A stretch of 64,000 bases of DNA from assembly GCF_036785885.1 (NCBI RefSeq), contig NC_092317.1, positions 37,561,329 to 37,625,328 on the forward strand, given 5' to 3'. The stretch's first letter is position 1. Each line of letters starts with the position of its first letter. The position numbers were made by a program, and so were the translations under genes. The notes beneath the pieces are model-generated. The model was given only the letters and a program-made list of their open reading frames with translations. It was not told the DNA's origin and made no database searches. The stretch is from Coffea arabica. Lineage: Eukaryota; Streptophyta; Magnoliopsida; Gentianales; Rubiaceae. Positions 34,997-45,635 of this stretch are shown one piece after another.

Positions 34997-35574
34997 ATGG
35001 CCACAAGTAGCAGCAGAAATTCTAGAGGATCCTCCATCCTGCGATGCCGCTGTGGACTTCAGGCACCCATTAGGACATCTTTCACAAGAGAAAACCCTGG
35101 CCGGCACTTTGCAAGTTGCAGCAATTATAAGGTATAGCCATGGTAACTTATTGTTTACAGCGCTTACAGTCCTGCTTTTGTTGACATGTTGCCCGAATGG
35201 GTCCTGTGTCAAGGGGAATAGGTGTGATTTTTTTTACATGGATTGATGCTAACAATTGCTGCGATAGAGGGAGAGAGATGGCGCAGTTAGCTGTAGACAA
35301 AATAGCTGCACCGAAGAAGGCAAAATCAGGGCTGGAGGCAAGCAACATGCACATTGCAGAGGTAAATCATTTCCTACGGGCCAGAGTTGCGGACTTGAAA
35401 ACAAGGAACGACAAGCTTAATGAGTAGGTGCACGATATTAAGGTCAAGCAGAGGATGATGCGGTGTAGGATTAGAGCTTACCGACATGCGGTAGCCGTAC
35501 TTATATCCTACCTCATGGGGATGTATTTCATTTGTGGCGGTACTTATCGGGATACAGTGTTTGGTATAGGGTGA
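34997..35574 (+). pseudogene. GRF-type zinc finger, coiled-coil, membrane-anchored protein (broken)
   Basis: Exon 1 (34997-35131) encodes 45 residues with C17, C19 and C41 and the family signature TRENPGRHF. After an intron, exon 2 (from 35214) should continue 'NRCDFFTWIDANN', supplying the fourth Cys, but a T8 run at 35228-35235 carries one base too many and shifts the frame. Beyond it the frame runs through a coiled-coil-like stretch to a TAG at 35425-35427. Past that stop the same frame goes on to a hydrophobic segment (AVAVLISYLMGMYFI) and a final stop at 35574. So one frameshift and one nonsense change disable it. The architecture is the same as the intact gene at 36040-36434. Function is unknown; GRF fingers elsewhere bind nucleic acid or protein. 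Confidence 0.75.
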
Positions 35575-35732
35575 AGGAACAACTTTTTGCTATCATGAAA
35601 AGCCATTAGGGGAGAGGTGGGGTTTGAGCGTGAGGGGTTTGATGTAAGTAGTATCGTGAGATGATTGAATAGTTGCCGAGCTGTGCGGTAAGGGGCAGGC
35701 TTTTGTAACTCAAAGTAGGAGTACAATGGGGA

Positions 35733-35741
35733 AAAAATGAA
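35733..35741. repeat. Left 9-bp target-site duplication of the MULE
   Basis: AAAAATGAA, repeated exactly at 41767-41775. A 9-bp duplication is diagnostic of Mutator-superfamily insertion. Confidence 0.95.
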
Positions 35742-35990
35742 GGGAGAACTGCACAAATAGTCCCTCACATATTGCAAATGTGAAAATTTCGTCCCTCAGA
35801 TCGAAAATGATCAATTTTAGTCCTTATCAAATAAAAAAGGATCAATTTGAGTCCCTTTTCACTTTTCCGACTGATTTTTGCCCGGAATATCTCACGTGCA
35901 CACCACGTGGCCAACTTTTCAAGGGTAAAAATGCCAAACCACTTATCTGTTGACCAAAACCAAAATGTAAAGGACGAATACTGCCCAAAA
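35742..35990. repeat. Left terminal inverted repeat of the MULE
   Basis: 249 bp, matching 41518-41766 in reverse complement with about one mismatch (AAACC versus AAATC near 35938). It includes CACGTGCACACCACGTGG, a pair of G-box-like CACGTG cores. The TIR probably supplies the promoter of the GRF gene, which starts 50 bp inside it. Confidence 0.93.
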
Positions 35991-36039
35991 TTCTTCTTCT
36001 TCTTCATTTCAACCAACCCAAAAGCTGAGCCTCATCTCC

Positions 36040-36434
36040 ATGGCAGAACCACCAACTTGTAATTGCGGTGTACCAGCTAGGGTGAAGACGTCGTGGACAG
36101 CTGAAAATCCAGGAAAGAGGTTCTACGGTTGCGCTTACTACGAAGTAAGTGTGCCTGATTTCTGTTTCTTTTTTCTTTTAGAAAATGTGAAATTTGAAGA
36201 GGTAATTTTGAACAGCATAATGGTGGTGGCGGCTGTGGCTATTTCAAGTGGTATGATACAAACAGTTGCGAGAGGTGCGATAAATTAGTGAGACACACAA
36301 GAAGATTGGCGAAGAGATTAAGAGAGCTGGAGGCAAAGGTGGAAGAAACAAGACGCAAGGAGAAAATGATGAAATTGTTCCTGTTTGCGGCCTTTGTTGT
36401 ATTCATAGTGCAGAATTTATTGAGCAAAGATTGA
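36040..36434 (+). CDS. GRF-type zinc finger protein with C-terminal membrane anchor, MULE-borne
   Basis: Two exons, 36040-36144 and 36216-36434, with a gtaagt donor and an acag acceptor in phase 0, give 107 residues. Residues 7-49 form a GRF zinc finger: C7 and C9, the TAENPGKRF signature at 20-28, C31 and C42, then YFKWYD. Residues 54-88 are charged and helix-like (likely coiled coil), and residues 89-104 are a hydrophobic membrane segment next to the C-terminus (tail-anchor layout). It is the only gene in the element besides the transposase and faces it. GRF fingers occur in nucleases and chromatin proteins; the role of this membrane-anchored form is unknown. It might be cargo or an accessory function of the element. 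Confidence 0.8.
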
Positions 36435-37327
36435 GTTGTAACTGGCATTTGTTGGTGCAGGTGGGGAACTGGGAACTGGGTGGTGAACTGGGAACTGGGT
36501 GGCTTTTATTTGTTGTACTTAGGTTGGGTTACGTTTAGTGGCCCTGTTGATTGTACAAATGGGAGTTGGAATGCAATTATGAAGCTTAAGTTCTTTCTGG
36601 TATATTGTGATTTTTTCTTGAATATGAGCTTACAGCATAAGATGGAATAAAAGTCTAACTTGAAAGATAATGCAGATGATAATGGCGATATTGCAGAGTT
36701 GGTAGGTAAAAGAATCTGTCAAAACTGCTGCTATACCGAAGCAGCAGCAGCAGGAGAGGGAAGAAAGCCGAAAGGGGAAGAAGGCATTAACACAAGATTT
36801 CATATTGCAGTCCACCATGTCTAGTCAGCCAAATATGAGACCAACAACATTAAAACCTGCCCTGCTAAAAACTTTTTAAGGATTAAGCCATATCAGAACT
36901 TGGCAAGGTTTCAACAACATTAACTAACTACTCAATATTTGTGTCAGTAAACAAAATTGGAGACAACATAATTGTATATTCATTCTTCAGTCCTGCCAAT
37001 GTCATCTGCTGAGGGTTCAACTAACCAATAATCAGTCCCTTCAAAAATAAGAAGAGCATGCATTCCATTGCAATGAAAAAAAACAGTACATAACCGAGCC
37101 AAGTACATTCATTACAATACGCCTGTTATCAAAAAAAATGCAATGAACTAAGAAGTCAATTCCATTGCTCCAAAAAAAGGTCTGCTGAAGTCAAATACAA
37201 GACAAAAAGGCGAAAAATAATCCATTTGCAGCACTCTTTTGTGGATTCTTTATTATATCCACCATTTGCAGCACTCTTTTGTAGATATCTTTGCAGTCAT
37301 CCCTCTTTGCAATAACAGGCCAGTCAT
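36435..37327. other. MULE interior between the two convergent genes
   Basis: Noncoding. The 3' ends of both genes probably lie here, since they are transcribed toward each other. Bases 36456-36505 contain a direct repeat of GGGAACTGGGTGG-type sequence. Confidence 0.6.
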
Positions 37328-40300
37328 CTAGGCCTTTTTAGCCCTCTTTGCAGCACTTTTAGAAGTAGATATATTTGCAGTATTCTTGGGCCTCTGATAC
37401 AAAAAAAAACAATGAAGAAGTCATTACTTACAGTCAATTACTTACAGTCAATAGCAATTTTTGCAGTCTTAAAAGTAGATATCTTTGCAGTCTCTTTAGA
37501 CTATGCACGTAGTAGACAATACTTACAGCCAATCCAGGTGGTTCCCATGGGTGTCTCTTATAGAGAGAGGCCAATGTTGAATCACAACTACTTCGAGTGT
37601 GTCCAAATCTCCGACATACACCACATCTGTACTTGACTTTCTTACCCTGACAATTGGCAACCAGAAATTCAAGTAAATAAATAATAGTATAGAAAGAAGT
37701 CAACATGCTATTATTAGTATGAACAAATAGAGAAACATGAACTGGAGATGTTGCATTCTTTGTTGTCAATGTTGAAGTAGGTGGTTGGCTGGTTGTAGGT
37801 TGATCTGGGATTTGACTGATGAGATCAAACAAGACTTGGTCATTTGTATCAGTCTCCAAGCCACTTGCACCAAAAACTGCTTCAGGTGTGAAATTGGACT
37901 GCTGAGGTTGGGACTGCTTGTTTGCACCAGGATTCATAGTGTTGGGAGTCTGCTGTTGTGATTGAGAGCCACTTGCACCAAAAACTGCTTCAGGTGTGAA
38001 ATTGGACTGCTGAGGTTGGGACTGCTTGTTTGCACCAGGATTCATAGTGTTGGGAGTCTGCTGTTGTGATTGAGAGCTACTTGTAACCGCAGCAGCTTGT
38101 TGCTGGACATTCTCTTGATCATGACTGCTTGGACACTTCCTACTATTGTGGCCCTTCTGTTTACACTTTCTGCACTTATAATCCATTAGACCAACTCTAG
38201 ACAGTCTCTTTGTTTGTCCTCGAGAAGTTGTAGCTGGTGGCTCATCTGGCTCTTTTCTTCTTATCTTCTTTGGCCGGCCAGGAAGCTTGATGGTTTCAGG
38301 TGGTAGGACAGGCCCCTGTTTCAAATCCTTCCACAAATGCTCACCATTGAGAGGATATATTATAGGCCCATATGCCTTCATATAGGCCTCTTTTGAGTAG
38401 CATTCATGAACAAAGTTCTCGGGAGACTCCTTTGTCAAAGCAATGGCACTTATTGCATGAGCACAAGGAATGCCATTTAGTTCCCACCTTCTACAACTAC
38501 AAGTTCTGCTAGCCAAATTCACAGTGTACCTATCCCCATACATACATCTCACCTCATAATTCCAGTCCCCTGAAGGTGTAGCTATACATGCACTAGAAGC
38601 AGTTTTTACCTTTTCCAACTTTTTTAAAATTTTGGGACATACCTTTCCTGTATACTTCTGCATCCACTCCCTCTTATTCTCCATTCTAACCATTAAATAA
38701 AGTCGTATTGTTTCCAACATACCTAGTATAGGCCTCTCCCTTGCTTCTAAAATGCTGGAGTTGAAACTCTCACAAAGATTGTTCAATAAAATGTCACATT
38801 TAGGGGAGGTTCTGAAGTAAGCTCTGGACCATTGCTGTAGTGTTGTGTTGTCAACCAACCATTGAAATGCACCCTCATCAACTGCTTTCAAAGCTTCCAT
38901 CAAAGCCTTGAACAGATTTTTGTAAGGAGCTCTTGCAAGTGCCCAAATTCTCTCCTTTAATGCCAAACCACCATGCAGCTTTTTAAAGTTATTGTACATG
39001 TGTCTCACACACATCCTATGCTCCACATCTGGAAGCAACTCTTGAATAGCTTGAATCAGTCCCTTCAACAAATAAAAAGGTGAAACCAGATCATCAAATT
39101 AAAACTAGCAAACTCAGTTTAAAAAAATCCCAGAAAAATACACTAACATACCTTTTGTTTATCAGTAATAATTGTCCAATGATTTTCATCTCTGATTTGG
39201 AGGTCATTCAGCAATTCACCTACGAACCATTTCCAAGTCAGCTTGTTTTCTATTTCCACCACAGCATAGGCAATGGGGTACAACTGATCATTGGGGTCAA
39301 TTCCTACAGCTGTAAGCAACACACCCTTGTGGGGCCCTCTAAGATGGCAGCCATCTAACCCGACAACAGGCCTACAACCACTTAAAAAGCCTGTCTTGCA
39401 TGCATTGAGACAAATATACAACCTCTCAAACCTATCTTCTCCCTCATCATCTTCAACAGTGGTCATGAAAACATTTGAGCCAGGATTAGCCCTCTTTACT
39501 TCCCTACAATAGTTTCTTAGTTTGTTGTATTGGGCTTCATGTTCACCATTAACTAAACTCTCTGCCTTTTTCTTAGTTCTATAAGCTTGCCACCTAGAGA
39601 TGTTGACATTAACATCAGTCTTCACTTTATCTGTGAGCGTACTCACCTTCATGTCGGCAATGGCAGCCAGCTCCTTTTTGTATCTATCAACCAAAAAAGT
39701 TGAATTTGCTAGTCCGTGGTCAAATGTCCTCCCACAACTGTGTTTACCTTGCATGCTCTTGATTTGAAAAGTCTTTTTGTCTAGCATAACAGCTGTAGAA
39801 ACTTTCCAGCTACAGTCCTTGCAATAAGCCGTAGCTCTTCTGCCATCATTTTTACTGAATTTTATCTTCCTTCCGTGAACCACTCCATGGCTCTTGCATG
39901 CCTTCATGAACAACTGCTTACAAGTAAAAATCTGCCCAACCTCAAATTTGGGATCAATCATATCAGTTTCAGGGTTAAATTTTGGAAACTTAGCTCTTTT
40001 TCTTGGCTGATCTTCTTCTACTTCTGAGTCACACCAACTATCAAATTCATCTGAGTCAGTAGCATCTTCTTCCATCTCAGCATTCTCCACTTGACATGTT
40101 CTTTCCTTTGTACTCTTATTTGATTTGCAATTTTTGGCAATTTTCTCCCATTCAGCTTTTCTGTCTTTAACAGATTTTACTATGTCTTCTTCATCACTGA
40201 ACTCATAGTCACTATCAATGAACTTGTCACCATCAGCACATTCCTCATCTTCCTCAGCATGTGTCTCCTTCTTACTCTTCTTCTTTTTCTCAACTTTTTC

Positions 40301-41357
40301 AGCCTGCTCTTTATTTGTTGAGGATTTTTTCTTTAATGATTTCTCTTTTGGTGATTTGTTAGTAGAAGGTGCATTTTTTCCTGTATTCTGTACTTCTGAG
40401 TTTGTCCAATCTTGTTCTTTTCTAAAATTCTGATCAGACCCTCCTATATTTGCTGCACTATCCCCTTTATCAGCAACTCTAATGTCAACTTCTGAAAGCA
40501 TTTCACCTAAGTTCTCTCCTATGGCTGCTTCCTCTATGTGTTTATTAACTCCTGACTCACCAGCACCTATGCTATCCTTTTCACCCTCATTTTCTGATTG
40601 AGTTACAGGAATATTAGTCAACATTATTTCTTCTACATCAGAAGGTTCTTCATGCACCTTACTACCCTGTTGATTTTCCTTAGGATCAGTCCCCTCTTTT
40701 GGTTTACATGGTCCAGCTTCACATTCACTTATGGAGTAGGTTTTTAAGTGCACAAAGTATACATCAACCAAACCATATTTCACTCCGTCTCTAGCCAAAT
40801 CCTGAGCAACATCTTCACATAACACATACACTAACCCATCCTCCATGTTCTTCCCGGGTATTAAGTAATAGTATATTACAGTAAACTCAGGATAACCCAG
40901 TTTTTCTGCAACCCTATCAAGTGTACATATAGACCATCTGTCAGGATTGCAACAGTTAACAATTTTTACACTACCCCCGCGGTATTCTTTGTTCGGCAAC
41001 TCAGTGAATTCACCTCCATAGTGGACCCTAATGGAAAATCGATTCATACCATCTGCCAACCATTTAGGAGACAGTTAACAACAAAAAAATTGTTTTGGGA
41101 CCGACAGCCCATCTATGTAAAGCGACAACACAGCACAATACAAGGGACCACATGTACTTACAACAATTTAATACATAAAATTGACCACCAGCAACCCTAA
41201 TCAATATAATAATGCTTCTTAACTGCACAAATCATGCTTATTTCAACTGTATTTAAACTATTCACATAGTATCTGACATCATTCCATAAATTTTACAGTT
41301 TAGGGTTTAGAAAAACATACCGTAATTTGGGATCCATTGAATGTCTTCTTCGTCCAT
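37328..41357 (-). CDS. MULE transposase (MuDR type) with SWIM and CCHC zinc fingers
   Basis: Proposed exons on the minus strand: 41321-41357, 39152-41052, 37743-39062, 37527-37646 and 37328-37393. All join in phase and give about 1147 residues. From the N-terminus: a PB1-like domain (about 20-115); a long acidic and lysine-rich region; a zinc-binding segment (AYCKDCSW ... KHSCGR); the MULE transposase domain with catalytic Asp in GLDGCHLRG (about 579) and in TIITDKQKG (about 643); a SWIM finger (CSCRRWELNGIPCAH); a CCHC knuckle (CRKCKQKGHNSRKC); a Gln-rich region with a perfect 36-residue tandem duplication; a second CCHC (CGVCRRFGHTRSSC); and a basic tail. An 89-bp intron splits TDKQK from GLIQ. 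It cuts and pastes the element by binding the TIRs. The first short exon is inferred; translation could begin at 41059 instead. Confidence 0.88.
37860..38075 (-). repeat. 108-bp tandem duplication inside the transposase gene
   Basis: Two 108-bp units (37860-37967 and 37968-38075) look identical and encode 36 residues each, from SQSQQQTPNTMNPG to TPEAVFGASG. The length is a multiple of three, so the frame is kept. It lies in the Gln/Pro-rich linker after the first CCHC knuckle. Confidence 0.92.
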
Positions 41358-41517
41358 CACTCTGGTATGCCTGTTTCTTCTTCGCTTTAGTCACTAACAC
41401 TCCTTTCCATCAACATCAGTCCACTGCTGGGTAGTGGGTAGTGATAATTAAGTTTTTTTGTTTGGGTTGAGAGGAATCGGAGATGGAACGGTGAGTTAGT
41501 ACCAAAATGGAGATTTT

Positions 41518-41766
41518 TTTTGGGCAGTATTCGTCCTTTACATTTTGGTTTTGGTCAACAGATAAGTGATTTGGCATTTTTACCCTTGAAAAGTTGGCCA
41601 CGTGGTGTGCACGTGAGATATTCCGGGCAAAAATCAGTCGGAAAAGTGAAAAGGGACTCAAATTGATCCTTTTTTATTTGATAAGGACTAAAATTGATCA
41701 TTTTCGATCTGAGGGACGAAATTTTCACATTTGCAATATGTGAGGGACTATTTGTGCAGTTCTCCC
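41518..41766. repeat. Right terminal inverted repeat of the MULE
   Basis: Reverse complement of 35742-35990. The transposase start lies about 160 bp inside it, so this TIR probably holds its promoter. The matching 9-bp target duplication AAAAATGAA follows at 41767-41775. Confidence 0.93.
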
Positions 41767-41775
41767 AAAAATGAA

Positions 41776-43557
41776 TTATCAGCCCCATTGCAGTTGAATG
41801 GGTGGGCAACGGGTGTTTAGTTTTTTATTTTTGTTCTGCTACTTGTATCCCCTCAATCGCACAAATGCCTGTTCAACTTATGCATTTGGTTGTTTACTAC
41901 AATAGATTACAATTCAACCATAAAAAATTGGGTTGCAGTTGGGTAGGTAAATGAGATTGATTAGGGTGAATGTTAAACTTGTATTGCACCACTATCAAAC
42001 AGTGAATGTGTTTCATGTATGCGCAAAATATAAGAAGTTGGAATAAAACCACAAAATCAAAAAACAAGTGCTACTCCGTATTATGAGTTGAACCGATTAT
42101 ACACCTGTACTTTGCCACCATCACAAGGTTTATGGTGTCGCTAATGCCAGAAAAAACATTCATATACACAAAAGTAAAAGCTTTCTCGGCATGTACCCAC
42201 ACCCAACGAAGCAGTAGTCATCAGGTGATTGCGGCACTGGACAATCAAGTCATCATTCTACTATCTCAAATGGTACAGAGGGCTTCACATTAGGATCACT
42301 GGCATTGCCTATTGGCTGGACCACCTGTCACGGGCCAACAGTAATTACATCAAAACAGATGCCACCATGGGGCCATTACAACAATGACCATCGACGTCTA
42401 AGCTTTGATAGCTACTGCTACTCTATTTCAGTAACTAGTTTTCCAGTATATAAATGGCACCTGGTATGAAGACGCACTGTAGTTCTACCAAAGATGCCCC
42501 ACAAAGCCATCTGTGCTCTTAGGCGTGACCTAAATGGTTCAACCAAACAACAAAATCAAAGTAGAAACACAACATTTCTTAGCATATCTACTGACACCCA
42601 CACATCTAAGGCACACATGTTTAGAGCAGGGTACTTGTGCCCAAGAAATTTAAATCAAGTACAACGAATCTCAACTTTTATCTATGGAAAGTGCTGGCCA
42701 GTCAAACCCTTGTGCATACTCTGTCGAACTATACCTTGCATGATCATTTTAATTTAGGTTTCGAAACTAACAGCATGTATGAAGGAGCTTATGCCTGCCA
42801 TAGTGGTCAATTACAGGAGATGTGCTTGGCACAATTTTAGTGTGCATACGATACATAGTGAAACAATGCCTATATCTGTACATATGCCATGCATTTTAGA
42901 TATAAATAGGGATGTACACAAGATTTGGACGGACTGAATGTAAATAACTTGCAAACCTCATTTGTTATATGTTTGGTGCGATTATGAAAAAAGGGATACG
43001 TTGCACGAGTGGACTAGTGGCTATGCTTGTGCTATTGTTTTGCTGAAACAGAGGAATGAGGCCAGGGTTGGCAGCATCTTCACTGCCCAATATATCCAAA
43101 TATCGCTTGCCCATTGATGGAAAAGGGGATGCTGCCATTGCCGGACAACACTTGCCAGCCCGCTTCGCCTGCCCACTATGTCCTCTATAGTAGGCAAGTT
43201 GGATCAATAAATCTTGACGACATAATTTTCACATGTGTACACTACATTCTTGTTGGCACTAAAATCCAAGCGATTTATATTCATGCATAAGTAACACAAT
43301 GTATACAAACTTAAGCTAGACAGTGAATGCACATTTGCATATATGTATACAAGTACATAGATTAGTCTAAAATTAAATATGAACGCTTTCGTACCACTAC
43401 CTACACCCATCATCAAAACACATAGTTCGATCAAGAAAGGAAACCTGATTCACTCTCCATTTTCTCTGTCCCTCATTGCATTCAGCCCACGTGCTCTTGC
43501 AATATCTGGGCCCTTGACATGTATCCGGCTTCGCTTTGTTGAACCTGTCTCTCTACA
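41776..43557. other. Noncoding stretch between the MULE and a decayed transposase
   Basis: No frame resembles a protein. Bases before about 42000 continue the sequence interrupted by the MULE. The region 43010-43200 is more GC-rich but shows no recognisable element end. Confidence 0.5.
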
Positions 43558-45635
43558 TTACAATGGATAGCTGTCTATCTGTGCCTTATCTTGCAGCTCC
43601 TTTACCCGATCAGTCTCATTGTGGAATAATTCCAATACGTTGACAAATTCTTCGGTTGTTTTGGATGCATATAAGTTTAGATTGTTAGCAGCAGATATTA
43701 AGCGAGAGTACCGTGTCATTTCCGTTAGGTTAGAGTTGGGAGTATTTACAGCATCCCTGGTCACTGTCCCTTCTTTAGCATGTCGAGTCCACCGTTTCAT
43801 GATGCAGTTTTGGGGGATCCTTTGGAGTTTCTCGAATAGCATTGCTCTAAACATATGGCAATATGGCAAACCTAGCATTTCGAGTTTCAAGCAAGAGCAG
43901 TTCATGTTGCCAGTTGCCCTGTCGTACGACACCATATACTCCGAATATATGTATGGATGTCTCAAGTAGTGGACTGCTGTAATGCCATTGTCGCTGCCAT
44001 TATACCTGTAGTACATTTCCTGTTTCTTCATTTCTTTACGGACCATGATGTATATCGTCCTGGTGAAGACATTACTCGCATGTCTCTCTAATGGCTGCAA
44101 TTGGGTCGCGGGAAGAAGGGTAGTGTGCTCCTTGACAGTTCGAAGCCGCCTCTTCTCATGCCTGAGCCGAGCAACAGCAAGGTCATAAGCTTGAACGCAC
44201 TCGTACAGTTTCAACTGGGGTGTAAGGTTTAACTTCAACACCTGATGCATTTTCTCGCATCGTTGGGTGCTCCTCATGCCATTGAAGAAATTTTCTCTGA
44301 GGAAAGCCATAGCCCACTGTTATTTTTTTTGGCGCATTTTCTTCACCTATTCATTGTCCTCTAGCCTAAACTGCCGAATAACCTCTGCCCATCTATATTC
44401 AAACTGTAGTGGGGTACAATTCATGAACATGCATGCTTTAAACGAGTTCAAAAATGTCCTATCCCTCACATTGGTGTTAGCATTCACCTCTAGGTGAAAG
44501 TTGCACAATCTATGTTTTGCTTGGGGATAGAATTTTTTAATTGACTTTCTTATTGATTTGTCCCCATCTGTTACGACAGATATTGGTTGTTGTCCACCCA
44601 TTGCTTCCAAAAAAGTGCTAATTACCCAATCACAGCCCTCGTCTTCCTCTTAAACAATCAAAGCACACGCAAAAATACAAGTGAAATAGTGGTTGTTCAC
44701 CCTGCATAGCACCACCAGTGGAAATTTGTAGTGATTGTTGTTGTATGTGCTATCGAACACCAACACATCTCTGAAACACCGATAGTCATCTCTATAAATT
44801 GAATCAGCCCATAACAATCTAGTCAACCTTCCGTTCTCATTCGTGGCATATTTGTAATACACATTTAGATCACCGCATTGTTTGCCCAAAAGGTGGGCGA
44901 TAGCTAATTCAGCATCCCCTCCCACCACTGCCAGTTGCCTATGCCGATGTAGGTCATTGTACATATCTTTCGAATGGAACCCTAGGTTATGGTACCATCC
45001 AGTTTGTATTGCCATTACCCTAATGATGTGATTAGTTTTGATCCTGACTTGTTCATGACTTGTGCCTGCTACAGCTCTGCTTCCGTGACTTTTCTATGCG
45101 ACCTCAAGAACTGGACATTTTGAGAACTACATAGCCAATGACTGTGTTAGCTTATGAACTCTGAAACCACATACTTCTGCTTACTCCGATCATAATGAAC
45201 CATTTGCTGAACTAAGTAGTTAGCCATGGTTAAAGCTTTCACCTCCCTAATTCGATCCCCTCTGTTGATGTGCTTCGCCTATCTCTCCCCTTCCTTGCTA
45301 CATAGTCATGACCATCTCCTGATCAATCCATCCTTATCTTTCCTCTTCAAATCTTTGCGCATGCCGAATCCTTTTGCCCTGCCATACACCAGGTAGAAGC
45401 TTTCTGCTTCTTCTGTACTGTCAAATTCCATGCCTTTGACATTATCATCTGTAATATCTTCAAATCTCGCCATTTCATCCCATACCGCCCTGCTTCGGTG
45501 ATTATGTCCACTTCTGCACCCACTACTCCCATGTCCGTTCCGATCATTCGTCACTTGTGCATAGTCGTGATCTTCCACCCCTTCGTCTACGTCAATCACT
45601 CGCCTATTCCAACTCAATTGTCTGTCCCCTTCCAT
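43558..45635 (-). pseudogene. FAR1-like MULE transposase, decayed
   Basis: Blocks in order on the minus strand: 45306-45635 (FAR1-type DNA-binding start: EFDSTEEAESFYLVYGRAKG, then the CSKEG and HSHWL pieces after frame breaks); 44650-45015 (MULE domain with VFDSTYNNNHYKFPL); 44347-44610 (SVVTDGDKSI and AKHRLCNFHLE); and 43558-44310 (RCEKMHQVLK and the SWIM finger CSCLKLEMLGLPYCH). These are the FHY3/FAR1 family landmarks. At least four in-frame stops (for example after ACALIV and in LEDNE-stop-VKK, where Trp is expected) plus a frameshift near 45260 disable it. Terminal repeats were not found. A domesticated FAR1 gene is unlikely given the stops. Confidence 0.85.

Larger units (their letters stand above)
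35742..41766. mobile_element. Complete Mutator-like element (6025 bp), probably young
   Basis: The element starts GGGAGAACTGCACAAATAGT. Its 249-bp terminal inverted repeats (35742-35990 and 41518-41766) differ at about one position by eye, and a perfect 9-bp target duplication flanks it. It carries two genes reading inward from opposite ends: a small GRF-zinc-finger gene on the plus strand and a four-to-five-exon transposase on the minus strand with no disabling change that I can see. Near-identical TIRs, an intact duplication and an open transposase suggest recent transposition and possible autonomy. Confidence 0.93.

Noticed and set aside
43558..45635. Functional FAR1/FRS host transcription factor
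   Set aside because: At least four in-frame stops and a frameshift, in a transposon-dense setting.
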